From Devosia epidermidihirudinis (GTDB lineage Bacteria; Pseudomonadota; Alphaproteobacteria; Rhizobiales; Devosiaceae), in NCBI RefSeq assembly GCF_000971295.1, contig NZ_LANJ01000044.1, forward strand, positions 164,556-228,555: DNA of 64,000 nt, read 5' to 3'. How positions within the stretch are numbered: the stretch's first letter is position 1; each line of letters begins with the position of its first letter. Shown here piece after piece: positions 43,526-51,896 of this stretch. The position numbers and the translations under genes are program-made. The notes beneath the pieces were generated by a model. It made no database searches, was not told where the DNA came from, and was given only the letters and a program-made list of their open reading frames with translations.

Positions 43526-45022
43526 TCAGGCCGCGGCGACGCCCGATACGGTGCCGAGAAGGCTGAGCTTGTTGAAACCGGTGCTTGGACCATCCGCCAC
43601 CACCCTGCCTGCGCGGAAGCAGACCACACGGTCAGCAACATCGAGCAATTCCTCAAGATCGGACGAGCTGAGGCAGACAGTGATGCCCTCATTGGCCAGC
43701 GTGCGCACCAGCTGATGGATTGCTGCCTTGGCCTTGACGTCGACACCGCGCGTAAAATCGCTGAGCAGCAGAATACGCGGGCGGGATTCAAGGTTGCGCC
43801 CCAGCAGGACGCGCTGCTGGTTGCCCCCCGACAGCCTGCCGACCCGCTCATACAGCGCATTGGTGCGCACACCCACCTCTTCGAGACGCTTTTCGGCGAT
43901 GCCATCCAGCGTGCTTTTGCGCAGCCAGGAAAACGGCCGCATACGCCCGACGGCAGCCGTCGCGATATTGTCGCTGACCGAGCGATCCAGCCACAGGCCA
44001 CCCTTTTTGCGATCGGGCGGCATGTAGACGATCCCAGCGCGAATGGCGTCGATGGGATGGCGGAGGCGCAGGGCTGTGCCGCCCAGATCGACTGAACCAT
44101 CCACCGGCACGACACCGCCAAGCATTTCCATCACCGTGGAGACACCCGAGCCTTCGAGCCCGGCCAGCCCCACGACCTCGCCCTGTCGCAGGGACAGATC
44201 GAGGTCTCGGACGCCCGGCGCCGAGCCCCGCAGCGTGAGCGCCACCGGCGCCTTGAGCGGGGCCGCATTGGCATTGACCCGGTGCTGGGCATATTGCCCG
44301 ACCATGGCCTCGGTCACGGCGGCAATGTCGGTGTCCGCCGTCGCCCAACGACCTTCGACCCGGCCATCGCGCAGCACGGTAATGCGGTCGGTGAGCTTGA
44401 ACACCTCATCGAGCCGGTGCGAGACAAAGATCACCGCCGCATCCTTGGCCACGATGGAACGGATGGCTTCGAACAGGCCCTCGGCCTCGGGCTGGGACAG
44501 CGAGGAAGTTGGCTCGTCGAGCACCAGCACACGCCCGCCTGAGCAGAGCGCGCGGGCGATTTCAACGATCTGCTGCTGCGACAGCGGCAGGTCGCCGACA
44601 CGCCGCCGCACATCGATATGGGCCCCAAGCCGATCCAGCACCGCCTCGACGCGCTGCCGACGATCCTTCCATGGCACGAAGGCAAACGGGGCTGCGGGCA
44701 GAACGCTGGCGAAGATGTTTTCCTCCACCGAGCGATCAGGGAACATCATCAATTCCTGATGCACCACCGCCAGGCCCGCCTTGCGCGCCGCCTGGAGAGA
44801 ACCACCCTTGATGGCTGTTCCGGCCACCGCGACGGAGCCGCTATCCGGAGCGTGAGCCCCGGATAGCACGCCGATCAAAGTCGACTTGCCGGCACCATTG
44901 GCCCCCAACAGGCCGTGCACTTCCCCTGCCGCAATGGACAGGGAGACGTCATCGAGAGCCCGGAACGCGCCAAAGCTCTTGGAGACGTTCTGTACGGCCA
45001 GAAGTGGTGATGCCTGTGTCAT
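43526..45022 (-). CDS. Sugar ABC transporter ATPase, RbsA/MglA type (two domains)
   Basis: 498 residues. Domain 1: Walker A GANGAGKST, signature LSQQQ, Walker B VLVLDEPTSSLS, H-loop VSHRLDE, intact. Domain 2: the Walker A region reads GLEGSGVST, signature LSGGNQQR is intact, but the Walker B reads ILLLSDFTRGVD instead of the usual LLLDEPTRGVD, so the catalytic glutamate and preceding aspartate are shifted or lost. Asymmetric second sites are known in this family, but this change is stronger than usual. It is two bases after the binding-protein gene and is the last gene of the operon that begins with the cyclase-family gene. Confidence 0.92.
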   Translation of the reverse strand: MTQASPLLAVQNVSKSFGAFRALDDVSLSIAAGEVHGLLGANGAGKSTLIGVLSGAHAPDSGSVAVAGTAIKGGSLQAARKAGLAVVHQELMMFPDRSVEENIFASVLPAAPFAFVPWKDRRQRVEAVLDRLGAHIDVRRRVGDLPLSQQQIVEIARALCSGGRVLVLDEPTSSLSQPEAEGLFEAIRSIVAKDAAVIFVSHRLDEVFKLTDRITVLRDGRVEGRWATADTDIAAVTEAMVGQYAQHRVNANAAPLKAPVALTLRGSAPGVRDLDLSLRQGEVVGLAGLEGSGVSTVMEMLGGVVPVDGSVDLGGTALRLRHPIDAIRAGIVYMPPDRKKGGLWLDRSVSDNIATAAVGRMRPFSWLRKSTLDGIAEKRLEEVGVRTNALYERVGRLSGGNQQRVLLGRNLESRPRILLLSDFTRGVDVKAKAAIHQLVRTLANEGITVCLSSSDLEELLDVADRVVCFRAGRVVADGPSTGFNKLSLLGTVSGVAAA

Positions 45023-45024
45023 GC

Positions 45025-46059
45025 TTAGCCGCGGAACCGTTCTTCGCGAATGAGGAACGTCTCGACGTTGTCCTTGGTGACGATCTCATTGGCGAGGTAA
45101 TAGTTGCCGCCCGGCAGATCGAGCTTGGGCGCGCCGAGCACCACACGCTGGAAGCCGTACATGATGGGCATGTAGCCCTGCATGTAAGGCTGCTGACCGA
45201 CGGTGGCGTCGACATAGCCATCACGGATCAGCTCAAGCGTCTGGTACAGCATGTCCGTGCCCACGATTGGCAGGGAATGACCCGAGCTCTTGCGCACCAG
45301 ACCTGCCGCCGCCGTATCAGGACCGCAAAGCGGCATGATGGCCGCCAGATCTGGCGTGGCGCGCAGGATATCCTGCATGGTGGCGATTTCGCTGGCCATG
45401 TCGGCTGGGTTGGTATTGTAGACGCCAACGTCTTCGAGACCACCGGCGGCAGTGCCGAGACGGGCACCCTGCACGCGCTGGTCAAGACCGAGCGAGCCGG
45501 GAGCGCAATTGGTCATGGCGACCTTGCCCTTGCCGCCCGCGAGCTTGGCCAGCAGCTGCCCCTGCACTTCGGCGGCGCCAACGAGATCCTGACCGAAATA
45601 CAGCTCACGCGCGCTATCGGGGGAATCGTTATTGGCGGTCAGCACCAGAACGCCGGCCTCCATGGCCTTCTTGATCGGCGCGATCCAGGCATCGGGTTCA
45701 AACAGGATCACCACGATCACCGAATAGCCGGTGTTCACCAGCTGCTGGAACTGGGAGATCTGGTTGACGGTGTTGCCATCTGGCACGCCGGTCCACAGCA
45801 CTTCGATGCCCAGCTGCTTGCCGGCGTCCTCGGCGCCTGCCTTGAGCGGTGCAAAGAACGGATTGGTGGTGCCAGCGCAGGACACGGCCATCTTGATGGG
45901 CTTGTCGTAATAGCTGTCGCGCCAGGTCTTCCACTCGGGCGCGTCTTCAGCGCGCGCAACCTGGGTACCTGCTGCGGTGGCGATGCCTGCCGCACCTGCA
46001 AGGCCCAAGAGCCGTGCAAACTGGCGCCGGTCCATGCCGGACTTCTCCGATGACGTCAT
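45025..46059 (-). CDS. Sugar ABC transporter substrate-binding protein (RbsB-type), Tat-like signal
   Basis: 344 residues. The N-terminus MDRRQFARLLGLAGAAG has twin arginines, a hydrophobic run and cleavage near VARA, which looks like a Tat signal, unusual for this class. The body is a peripla_BP_4 fold: KIKMAVSCAGTTNPFF-type first strand (KMAVSCAGTTNPFFAPL), VVILFEPDAWIAPIKKAMEAGV (in parts), and a late VGTDMLYQTLELI. The ATG at 46059 follows GGGAGAAGAACT. The ligand is probably a monosaccharide or sugar acid of the adjoining catabolic set. Confidence 0.92.
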   Translation of the reverse strand: MTSSEKSGMDRRQFARLLGLAGAAGIATAAGTQVARAEDAPEWKTWRDSYYDKPIKMAVSCAGTTNPFFAPLKAGAEDAGKQLGIEVLWTGVPDGNTVNQISQFQQLVNTGYSVIVVILFEPDAWIAPIKKAMEAGVLVLTANNDSPDSARELYFGQDLVGAAEVQGQLLAKLAGGKGKVAMTNCAPGSLGLDQRVQGARLGTAAGGLEDVGVYNTNPADMASEIATMQDILRATPDLAAIMPLCGPDTAAAGLVRKSSGHSLPIVGTDMLYQTLELIRDGYVDATVGQQPYMQGYMPIMYGFQRVVLGAPKLDLPGGNYYLANEIVTKDNVETFLIREERFRG

Positions 46060-46114
46060 AGTTCTTCTCCCTTTTGATCGTTTTCAGGCTTTTGCCCCGA
46101 ACTTGTCGCGGCCC

Positions 46115-47110
46115 TTAATGGGCACGCCCTTCATTGCGCCTGGTCAGCCAGGTCAGGGTCATCGCGGCGATCAGCACGAGGCCGGACACGCCCTGCGTCC
46201 AGTTCGGCGACACGCCCCACAACACGATGAGATTTTGAATGATGCCGATGACGCAGAGGCCGAGCAGCACGCCGACGATCGAACCGCGACCTCCGCTGAG
46301 GCCCACGCCACCAATGATGGTCGCAGCCAGCGCACTCAGCTCATAACCGGTGCCGCCCGTGGGGCCAGCCGTGTTGAGATAGGCCACTGAGCAGACACCC
46401 GAAAGACCCGCAACGAGGCCGGAAAAGGCTAGCACCAGAACGCGGGTGCGCTCGACGCGGAACCCGATCAGCGTTGCGGCATGAGGATGGCTGCCGATGG
46501 CGAGCAGGCGATAGCCCGACGAGGTCCAGCGCAGCACAACTTCGGCAATCACGGCAACGACGAGGAACAGGATGGTGATGAACGAGATGGGCCCGATGCC
46601 GCCCTGACCAAACCAGTCAAAGAACTCGGGCAGCGCGGGCAGACCGCCGACCGGCGAGCCATTGGCCAGCGCCAGCGCAACGGCGCGATACACACCCAGC
46701 GTCGCCAGCGTGATCACCACCGCCGGCACCTTGATGGCCTGAGCCAGAATGCCGTTGATCAGCCCACAGATGAGGCCCGTCGCCAGACCACCGCCAATGG
46801 CGAGGACCAGCGGGAAGTCATTCTTGAGCATCAATGCGGTAACGACCGAGGCCAGGCCAAAGATCGAGCCGACCGAAATATCGATCTCCCCCGCCATCAG
46901 CACCAGGCCAACGCCAACGCACAAAAAGCCGAGGAACGTGATGTTTTGCAGCACGCTGGCGAGGTTGTTGACCGTCAGGAAATAGGGGCTGGTGAGGCTG
47001 CCAATGACCATGAACAGCACCACGGCAACCAGAATGCCCAGCTCATCAAAGCCCAGCCTCCGGCGCTGACGCGGCACCGCTCCCTCGGAGGCAGTCGTCA
47101 CATTATCCAT
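46115..47110 (-). CDS. Sugar ABC transporter permease, RbsC type
   Basis: 331 residues from the ATG at 47110, which has AGGA eight bases upstream; ATG 47119 would overlap that site. About nine or ten helices. The conserved VLMAGEIDISVGSIFGLASV near residue 75-94 and the GGRGSIVGVLLG segment near 280 are characteristic of the RbsC/AraH family. It lies 55 bases before the binding-protein gene and 79 bases after the cyclase gene, all in one operon. Confidence 0.93.
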   Translation of the reverse strand: MDNVTTASEGAVPRQRRRLGFDELGILVAVVLFMVIGSLTSPYFLTVNNLASVLQNITFLGFLCVGVGLVLMAGEIDISVGSIFGLASVVTALMLKNDFPLVLAIGGGLATGLICGLINGILAQAIKVPAVVITLATLGVYRAVALALANGSPVGGLPALPEFFDWFGQGGIGPISFITILFLVVAVIAEVVLRWTSSGYRLLAIGSHPHAATLIGFRVERTRVLVLAFSGLVAGLSGVCSVAYLNTAGPTGGTGYELSALAATIIGGVGLSGGRGSIVGVLLGLCVIGIIQNLIVLWGVSPNWTQGVSGLVLIAAMTLTWLTRRNEGRAH

Positions 47111-47189
47111 TGTCGGCATCCTGAATTTGAAGGCGGTTACTCTGGCTGCAAGGCCAGCCGGACTGGTGTTTGAAAGGCTGAAACGACGC

Positions 47190-48050
47190 CTAGACGATGA
47201 GGACGGGACGCAACCAGGAGCCGGTGGCCCCGGTCAGCTTGAGCGGCAGCGCCACAAACAGCCCCTCGGACACATTGGCCGCCGAGACCTCTTCGAGATT
47301 GACGTTCTCGATCAGATGCACACCCCGATCGACCAGCATGGCGACATGGGTGGTGGAGGCGGGATCGGGGAAGGGCAGCGGCTCGGTGCCGGTGGTATCG
47401 GTGCCCAGCACGGCCATACCCTGATCGTGCAGCCACAAGGCAGCGGCGCGGCCCACACCAGGCTCGGCTGCCTGGAAGGCCGCCTCGTCGCCGAAATCCT
47501 GAATCTTGCCGGTGCGGATCAGCACCACATCGCCCGCGCGAATGGTCTGACCGGTGCGAGCCAGTTCGGCCTCGAGATCGGCAATGGTGACCTCATAGAG
47601 GTCGGGCAGACGGCCAAGGCCCTTGAGCTTGGCAATATCGAGGATCACCGCGCGGCTGACGATGGGCAGCACGGTTTCCATGCCGTGGCGCGTCCAGCCT
47701 TGATCGGTGCGGGACTCTGCGGCCTTGTGGCCACCATAGATGCGGTCCTGATGCTGCACATGCACGAAGGCATCGATATGGGTGCCGATATGCTGCGCGC
47801 CAAAGGTAGACTCAACGGCAAACTGGAAGGGACCCGCAGCGCCAGTGCCCTCGGGCGTATGGGTGAAGGCCAGGGCAAAGCGCACGAAATCAGGATTGTG
47901 CGGAATGCCCGAATTGATCTCGAGCCCCAGATCGAAAACCTGCCCGCGCTTGGGAATGGCCAGCGCGCCCAGCACGGTTCCCTGATCGATCCGCGACAAT
48001 GCGCCGATCTCCTGCTCGCTGCGCCCAGCTGGCGCCACACCATCACTCAC
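47190..48050 (-). CDS. Cyclase-family protein (kynurenine formamidase-like fold)
   Basis: 286 residues from a GTG at 48050 preceded by an ideal AGGAGGATTTGCC; the frame stays open to 48209 but lacks a site there. Family signature HIGTHIDAFVHV near 105 carries the H-x-G-T-H-x-D metal motif of the cyclase/KynB family, and VLIRTGKIQDFGD is also typical. Known members hydrolyse N-formylkynurenine, isatin or cyclic amides. First gene of the sugar ABC operon, with a perfect FadR-type operator about 140 bases upstream. It may open a lactone or cleave a diketo acid in the sugar-acid pathway; the activity is inferred. Confidence 0.83.
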   Translation of the reverse strand: MSDGVAPAGRSEQEIGALSRIDQGTVLGALAIPKRGQVFDLGLEINSGIPHNPDFVRFALAFTHTPEGTGAAGPFQFAVESTFGAQHIGTHIDAFVHVQHQDRIYGGHKAAESRTDQGWTRHGMETVLPIVSRAVILDIAKLKGLGRLPDLYEVTIADLEAELARTGQTIRAGDVVLIRTGKIQDFGDEAAFQAAEPGVGRAAALWLHDQGMAVLGTDTTGTEPLPFPDPASTTHVAMLVDRGVHLIENVNLEEVSAANVSEGLFVALPLKLTGATGSWLRPVLIV

Positions 48051-48189
48051 GGCAAATCCTCCTGCTCCTCGTGGGCCCCGCGCGACAAGCTGCGGCACCC
48101 TGCGCCGGGGAATGGAGAGGATCGTGCGCGATATCATTTCGGCGTCACGACCACTGCCATTCGGCGCGTCAGTCAGACCAGAAACCAAC

Positions 48190-48216
48190 TGGTCCAACCA
48201 CCGATCCACTAGACCA
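48190..48216. promoter_or_regulatory. FadR-type GntR operator upstream of the cyclase-sugar ABC operon
   Basis: TGGTCCAACCA at 48190-48200 is identical to the site at 41556. CCACTAGACCA follows at 48206-48216, repeating the flank seen at 37802 and 41544. Perfect fit to the FadR-type consensus. Confidence 0.75.
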
Positions 48217-48400
48217 TTTTGATTTTGGCGTCAATTGCGACGAAGGATAAGTCGAGGCGTGGCGCGCGCGAAAAACCGCAGTCGCCACCCGCACTTACGT
48301 GGCAGCGGACTGGTCGAGATAAATTCGTGTATCGAGGAAAATTGCTGCAAAACCAGCGCGGCCAGGGCGCGAAAACCGCTGCAGGGGCCGGAAAATGGGT

Positions 48401-48428
48401 CGCACGCCGTGTCGGAACAGGGCGTGCG
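48401..48428 (-). terminator. Hairpin downstream of the formamidase-like gene
   Basis: Arms CGCACGCC (48401-48408) and GGCGTGCG (48421-48428) form a perfect 8-base stem with a 12-base loop, 19 bases after the minus-strand stop. A short ACCCATTTTCC follows. Probable end of the nucleoside operon. The rest of 48217-48446 shows nothing recognisable. Confidence 0.55.
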
Positions 48429-48446
48429 GCCGGGGCGTTGTTTGGG

Positions 48447-49418
48447 TCAGGCCTTCGACAGTTTTGCGTGCAGACCATCCATCACGGTGACGTCGCCCAG
48501 TGCCGATTTGGGCAGCATGGCTATGACGGTGAAGGATGGATTGACCAGATTGCCGATGCGCAACGTGCAGGACTGGCTGACTAGTTGATGGGCGTCAGCC
48601 AGGGCAAGCCCGGTGGCTTCGACAACCCAGCGGATGAGGCCATTGAGCGCGATGCGCGCCGCATCGTCGACCGGACGAGTTGCCCCGATGACGCCGATAT
48701 GGCTGTCCGTCTCCAGCCGTGGCCAATCGAAGGCGGCATCGGCCGCGCAGCGATCCACCACCAGGGTCGTGTTGAATGCCCCCTCGATGGCCGTGCCCGA
48801 AATCTCGCCGTCACCCTGCGCGAAATGGCCATCGCCGATATAGAGATGGGCCCCATCGACATTGGCGCGCAGATACAGCGTGGCGCCCGGCCCCAGATCG
48901 GGAAGGTCTAGATTGCCGCCAAAGTCACCCGGCACGACGCAGAGCCGGACTTCGCCATTGGCCGGGGCAACCCCGAGCGTGCCGTGGAAGGGGCGGTAGG
49001 ATGTCTTGAGCTCACCCCGCCCGTCGGTGGTGGGGGTTGTCAGAAACTGGCCGTCTTCGGTGAAGCGCCAGATCCAGACATGCTCATCCTGTTCGGGCTG
49101 CAGGTTCGGCGCCAGGCGCGTTCCCGACAGCACGCCGAAATTGGGCGAGATGGTCGCAACGCCCCAGTCCCGCGCGGGAACCAGGGATTTGAGATGAACG
49201 GCAACGACGTCCCCTGCCCGCACCCCATCAATGGCGAAGGGGCCGGTAAGCGGATTGACCCGCGGAAAGGGCGCAAGCTCGCGTGGCTTGCCATCCACGC
49301 TATCGAGCACGCCGCCAAAGCAGTCTTCGGTGAAGACGGTGAAAGGCTGGCCGCGCTCAACCGTGCGGTTGGGCTCATGGCCGCCCAGATGGAAAACGAA
49401 ATCGTCGATGCCGTTCAT
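48447..49418 (-). CDS. Acetamidase/formamidase-family protein (FmdA/AmdA)
   Basis: 323 residues. Family features: RVNPLTGPFAIDGVRAGD near 52-69, VAVHLKSLVPARDWGV, a metal-site block GGNLDLPDLGPGATLYL near 167, and GAHLYIGDGHFAQGDGEISG (in parts) near 190, all as in FmdA/AmdA formamidases. These release ammonia from formamide or short amides. Last gene of the BMP-type nucleoside operon, five bases after the alpha/beta-hydrolase gene. Inferred role: hydrolysis of a small amide derived from the imported compound. Not a urease-type or nitrilase-type amidase. Confidence 0.87.
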   Translation of the reverse strand: MNGIDDFVFHLGGHEPNRTVERGQPFTVFTEDCFGGVLDSVDGKPRELAPFPRVNPLTGPFAIDGVRAGDVVAVHLKSLVPARDWGVATISPNFGVLSGTRLAPNLQPEQDEHVWIWRFTEDGQFLTTPTTDGRGELKTSYRPFHGTLGVAPANGEVRLCVVPGDFGGNLDLPDLGPGATLYLRANVDGAHLYIGDGHFAQGDGEISGTAIEGAFNTTLVVDRCAADAAFDWPRLETDSHIGVIGATRPVDDAARIALNGLIRWVVEATGLALADAHQLVSQSCTLRIGNLVNPSFTVIAMLPKSALGDVTVMDGLHAKLSKA

Positions 49419-49423
49419 CGGTG

Positions 49424-50173
49424 TCAGCGTCCCTTGCTCAGGTGTTCCACAATCTCAACGAAACGCGCGGTGGCGTCACGGTGAATGGAATGGCCGACGC
49501 CTGGAACGACGACGACAGCCTCTTCACCAGCCTCCTGGCGCAGGCGGGCAACGTCAGCATCCGGAACGAACCGGCTGTTCTCGGGCAGCACCCAGACCGT
49601 GGGCAGCATGGCGACAAAGCGGGCCGCATCGTCACGCAGATCCCATGGCGCATTGCCCGAAAATGCCGAACGGGCATCATCAAAACTGATCTGCTTGAGC
49701 GAGAGCAGCTTCCAGGCCGCATCCAGTTCCGACCAACCCGGATTGAGCGTGAGGATACCCTCAACGGTCAGCGGGATATTGGCTTCGTCCCAATCCAGCA
49801 TGGCCTTGGGCGTTGCCTTGTCGGCAAAGTGTGACACGGGATCTTCGAGTAGCAGGGCGCGCGGGCGGAAGATGCCGCGCAGCACGCCCAGCTGGGCCAG
49901 CGTGCCGCCGAAGGAATGCCCAAGCAGGACATCGCATTCGGCTGGCAGCGATTCAGCCATGTCAGCCAGAAGGCTGTCAAAGCTGAAATCGCCATTGGCT
50001 CTTGTGCTCTCGCCATGGCCGCGCATGTCGGGAGCCAGCACCTGCCAGCCCTTTTCGGCCAGCGGGCGCGCCAGCTCGGTCATCGCGCCGCCATTGGCGG
50101 TGATACCATGCAGTGCAACCATCGTCTTGGATGCGCTGGGGTCTCCCCAGCGCATGACGTTGAGCCTTGCCAC
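49424..50173 (-). CDS. Alpha/beta hydrolase
   Basis: 249 residues from a GTG at 50173 with AGGAGAGTAAGC upstream; the frame is open to 50269 but overlaps the previous gene. Catalytic elements: oxyanion-hole region LHGITANGG near 21, nucleophile elbow LLGHSFGGT near 92 (Ser), acid likely in the VWVLPENSRFVPD strand, and His in GVGHSIHRD near 230. It lies two bases after the GATase-like gene. The substrate could be an ester, amide or C-C bond of the nucleoside-like compound. No closer assignment is possible by eye. Confidence 0.88.
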   Translation of the reverse strand: MARLNVMRWGDPSASKTMVALHGITANGGAMTELARPLAEKGWQVLAPDMRGHGESTRANGDFSFDSLLADMAESLPAECDVLLGHSFGGTLAQLGVLRGIFRPRALLLEDPVSHFADKATPKAMLDWDEANIPLTVEGILTLNPGWSELDAAWKLLSLKQISFDDARSAFSGNAPWDLRDDAARFVAMLPTVWVLPENSRFVPDADVARLRQEAGEEAVVVVPGVGHSIHRDATARFVEIVEHLSKGR

Positions 50174-50175
50174 GC

Positions 50176-50931
50176 TTACTCTCCTGCGGACCAGCTGACC
50201 ATCTGCTGCCACAGTGGGGCATAACCAGCCCAATCCACAAATGGCGGCGGAGCCCAGTGTGGGCCGCAATCGGATGCGAAGGCCACGGTGCGGCCCTTGC
50301 CGAAGGTGCCGGCAACGATCAGTGGGTCATTGCCAACGCTGGCGACCAACTGGCCTTCTGCGCGCGCGGCAAAGCGGTTGTAACCCAGAAGATCTGGCCA
50401 GGAGGTTTCAAGGCCGGCCACGATCGGGTGGCTTGCATCGTCAACGGTTGGCGTGATGCCCTGTGGGTATTCAGCGCGGTCGTCCACGGCCTGCATAGTG
50501 ATCGGCAGGATCTGCTCGATAGCGGTGTCCTTGTAGCGCGCCTTGGCGTCAATGCCTTGGAACGTCAGGTAGCCACCAACCATGATGAAGCCGCCGCCCT
50601 GCTCGACATAGTCACGGATGACGTCGAGACGGTTTGGCAAAGCCTTGCCCTTGGTGAAGGTATCGGGGTGTAGCAGCAGAGTGTTGGCACCGATATCGCT
50701 GAGGATCACGCTGTCATACTGCGAGAGGCTTTCCACATCGAACGGGAACTCGCGCGCCGCAACGTGCGATGGCTGGAAGTCGACTTCCCAGCCGCCAGCA
50801 ACCAGCGCATCGCGCAGCCAGCGCACGCCTTCATTGTATTCGGTGGTGGTGAAGGAATCGAAGCCCTTCTGGTGGATCGAGTGGACAGACCAGGATTCCC
50901 CGGCGATCAGAACACGGCGCTTCGTTGTCAC
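50176..50931 (-). CDS. Glutamine-amidotransferase-like (PF07090/ThuA-like) protein
   Basis: 251 residues. The class I glutamine amidotransferase-like fold is suggested by RRVLIAGESWSVHSIHQKG at the start, YDSVILSDIGANTLLL near 71 and QGGGFIMVGGYLTFQG near 110, where the nucleophile elbow carries no Cys. The C-terminal AFASDCGPHWAPPPFVDW matches the putative cytoplasmic amidotransferase-like family. The absence of the catalytic Cys argues against glutaminase activity. It lies between the nucleoside hydrolase and the hydrolase genes in one operon. Function unknown; a ThuA-like sugar-modifying or isomerising role is possible. Confidence 0.8.
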   Translation of the reverse strand: MTTKRRVLIAGESWSVHSIHQKGFDSFTTTEYNEGVRWLRDALVAGGWEVDFQPSHVAAREFPFDVESLSQYDSVILSDIGANTLLLHPDTFTKGKALPNRLDVIRDYVEQGGGFIMVGGYLTFQGIDAKARYKDTAIEQILPITMQAVDDRAEYPQGITPTVDDASHPIVAGLETSWPDLLGYNRFAARAEGQLVASVGNDPLIVAGTFGKGRTVAFASDCGPHWAPPPFVDWAGYAPLWQQMVSWSAGE

Positions 50932-50954
50932 GAGCGATACTCCTTATTGAAAAC

Positions 50955-51893
50955 TTACGAATGGGCGAGGCGCGTGAGCGCATCAATGAAGGCCTGTTCG
51001 ACGCGTGTTGCATCGAGGCCCAGCACCACATCGGCATTGGCCGGAAGGCCATTGCGCAGGGCGACATCGACGACCGAACGACCATAGGTGTGCTTGCCTG
51101 CCAGCTCGATATCGACGCGCGCCGGAACGGTGCGGGCAAGGCTTGGATCACCTGCAACCAGAGTTGCGATAGGGTCATTCAGAGGCATGAAAGCCGGGGA
51201 AAATACCCCCGGGCGGAAAGTGGTCACCAGCGAGCGCAACAGCTCGGCGGCAAACTGCCCGATCGGGCCGGAAATGGCCTCGGTGCGCGCGATGAGCTCG
51301 GGGCTGATGCCGACATCAGCCGAGCCATCGACCGGGATCAGCGTGATCGGCGCACCAGCGCCAAAAACAATCGAAGCCGCTTCGGGATCGCACAGGATGT
51401 TCCATTCGGCAGCGGCGGTCTTGTTGCCAAGGCCGAGCGAGCCACCCAGAATGACCACGCGGTCGATCTTGGCGGCAATATCGGGGGCACGGCGCAGGGC
51501 CAGCGCAAGGTTGGTAAGCGGCCCGGTCGTCACGACCGTGCTGACGGCTCCGGAGGACACCATATCGACGATCAGCTCAGCCGAATGGCGTGGATCGAGT
51601 TCGCGTGCAGGAAGTTCGGGGCGCTCGGGATCGAGCGCGGTGTCGAGATCAAGAATACCCGCGATCAGACGCTCGCGCACCAGCGGCAACATGGCGCCCT
51701 TGGCGACAGGAACGTCCGGACGATTGGCGGCAGCCAGGGTGATGGCGCCATTGCGCGCGGTGCGGTCACCGGCCAGATGGCCGGCGCCCGTGGTCACAGC
51801 CTTGAGTGCGATATTGGCGTGACCGGCAGCCACGAGAATGCCGAGAGCATCATCATTGCCGGGATCGCAATCAAGAAGGATAGGAAGTGTCAT
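50955..51893 (-). CDS. Inosine/uridine-type nucleoside hydrolase
   Basis: 312 residues. The N-terminal calcium-binding DCDPGNDDA near 8-16 is the family signature; TTGPLTNLALAL near 122 and the VVILGGSLG strand follow. The C-terminal active-site motif, usually with a His before Asp-Pro, here reads PLNDPIATL, with Asn in that place, so substrate preference may differ. The reaction is N-ribosyl hydrolysis to ribose and base. Between the permeases and the amidotransferase-like gene in the operon; only a 3-base gap separates it from the upstream permease gene. The long open frame on the plus strand through this region is a shadow. Confidence 0.93.
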   Translation of the reverse strand: MTLPILLDCDPGNDDALGILVAAGHANIALKAVTTGAGHLAGDRTARNGAITLAAANRPDVPVAKGAMLPLVRERLIAGILDLDTALDPERPELPARELDPRHSAELIVDMVSSGAVSTVVTTGPLTNLALALRRAPDIAAKIDRVVILGGSLGLGNKTAAAEWNILCDPEAASIVFGAGAPITLIPVDGSADVGISPELIARTEAISGPIGQFAAELLRSLVTTFRPGVFSPAFMPLNDPIATLVAGDPSLARTVPARVDIELAGKHTYGRSVVDVALRNGLPANADVVLGLDATRVEQAFIDALTRLAHS

Positions 51894-51896
51894 AGT

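Noticed and set aside
41785..44121. A 778-codon minus-strand open frame
   Set aside because: Antisense to dld, and its remaining part is an off-frame reading of the sugar ABC ATPase gene. Composition unlike a protein.
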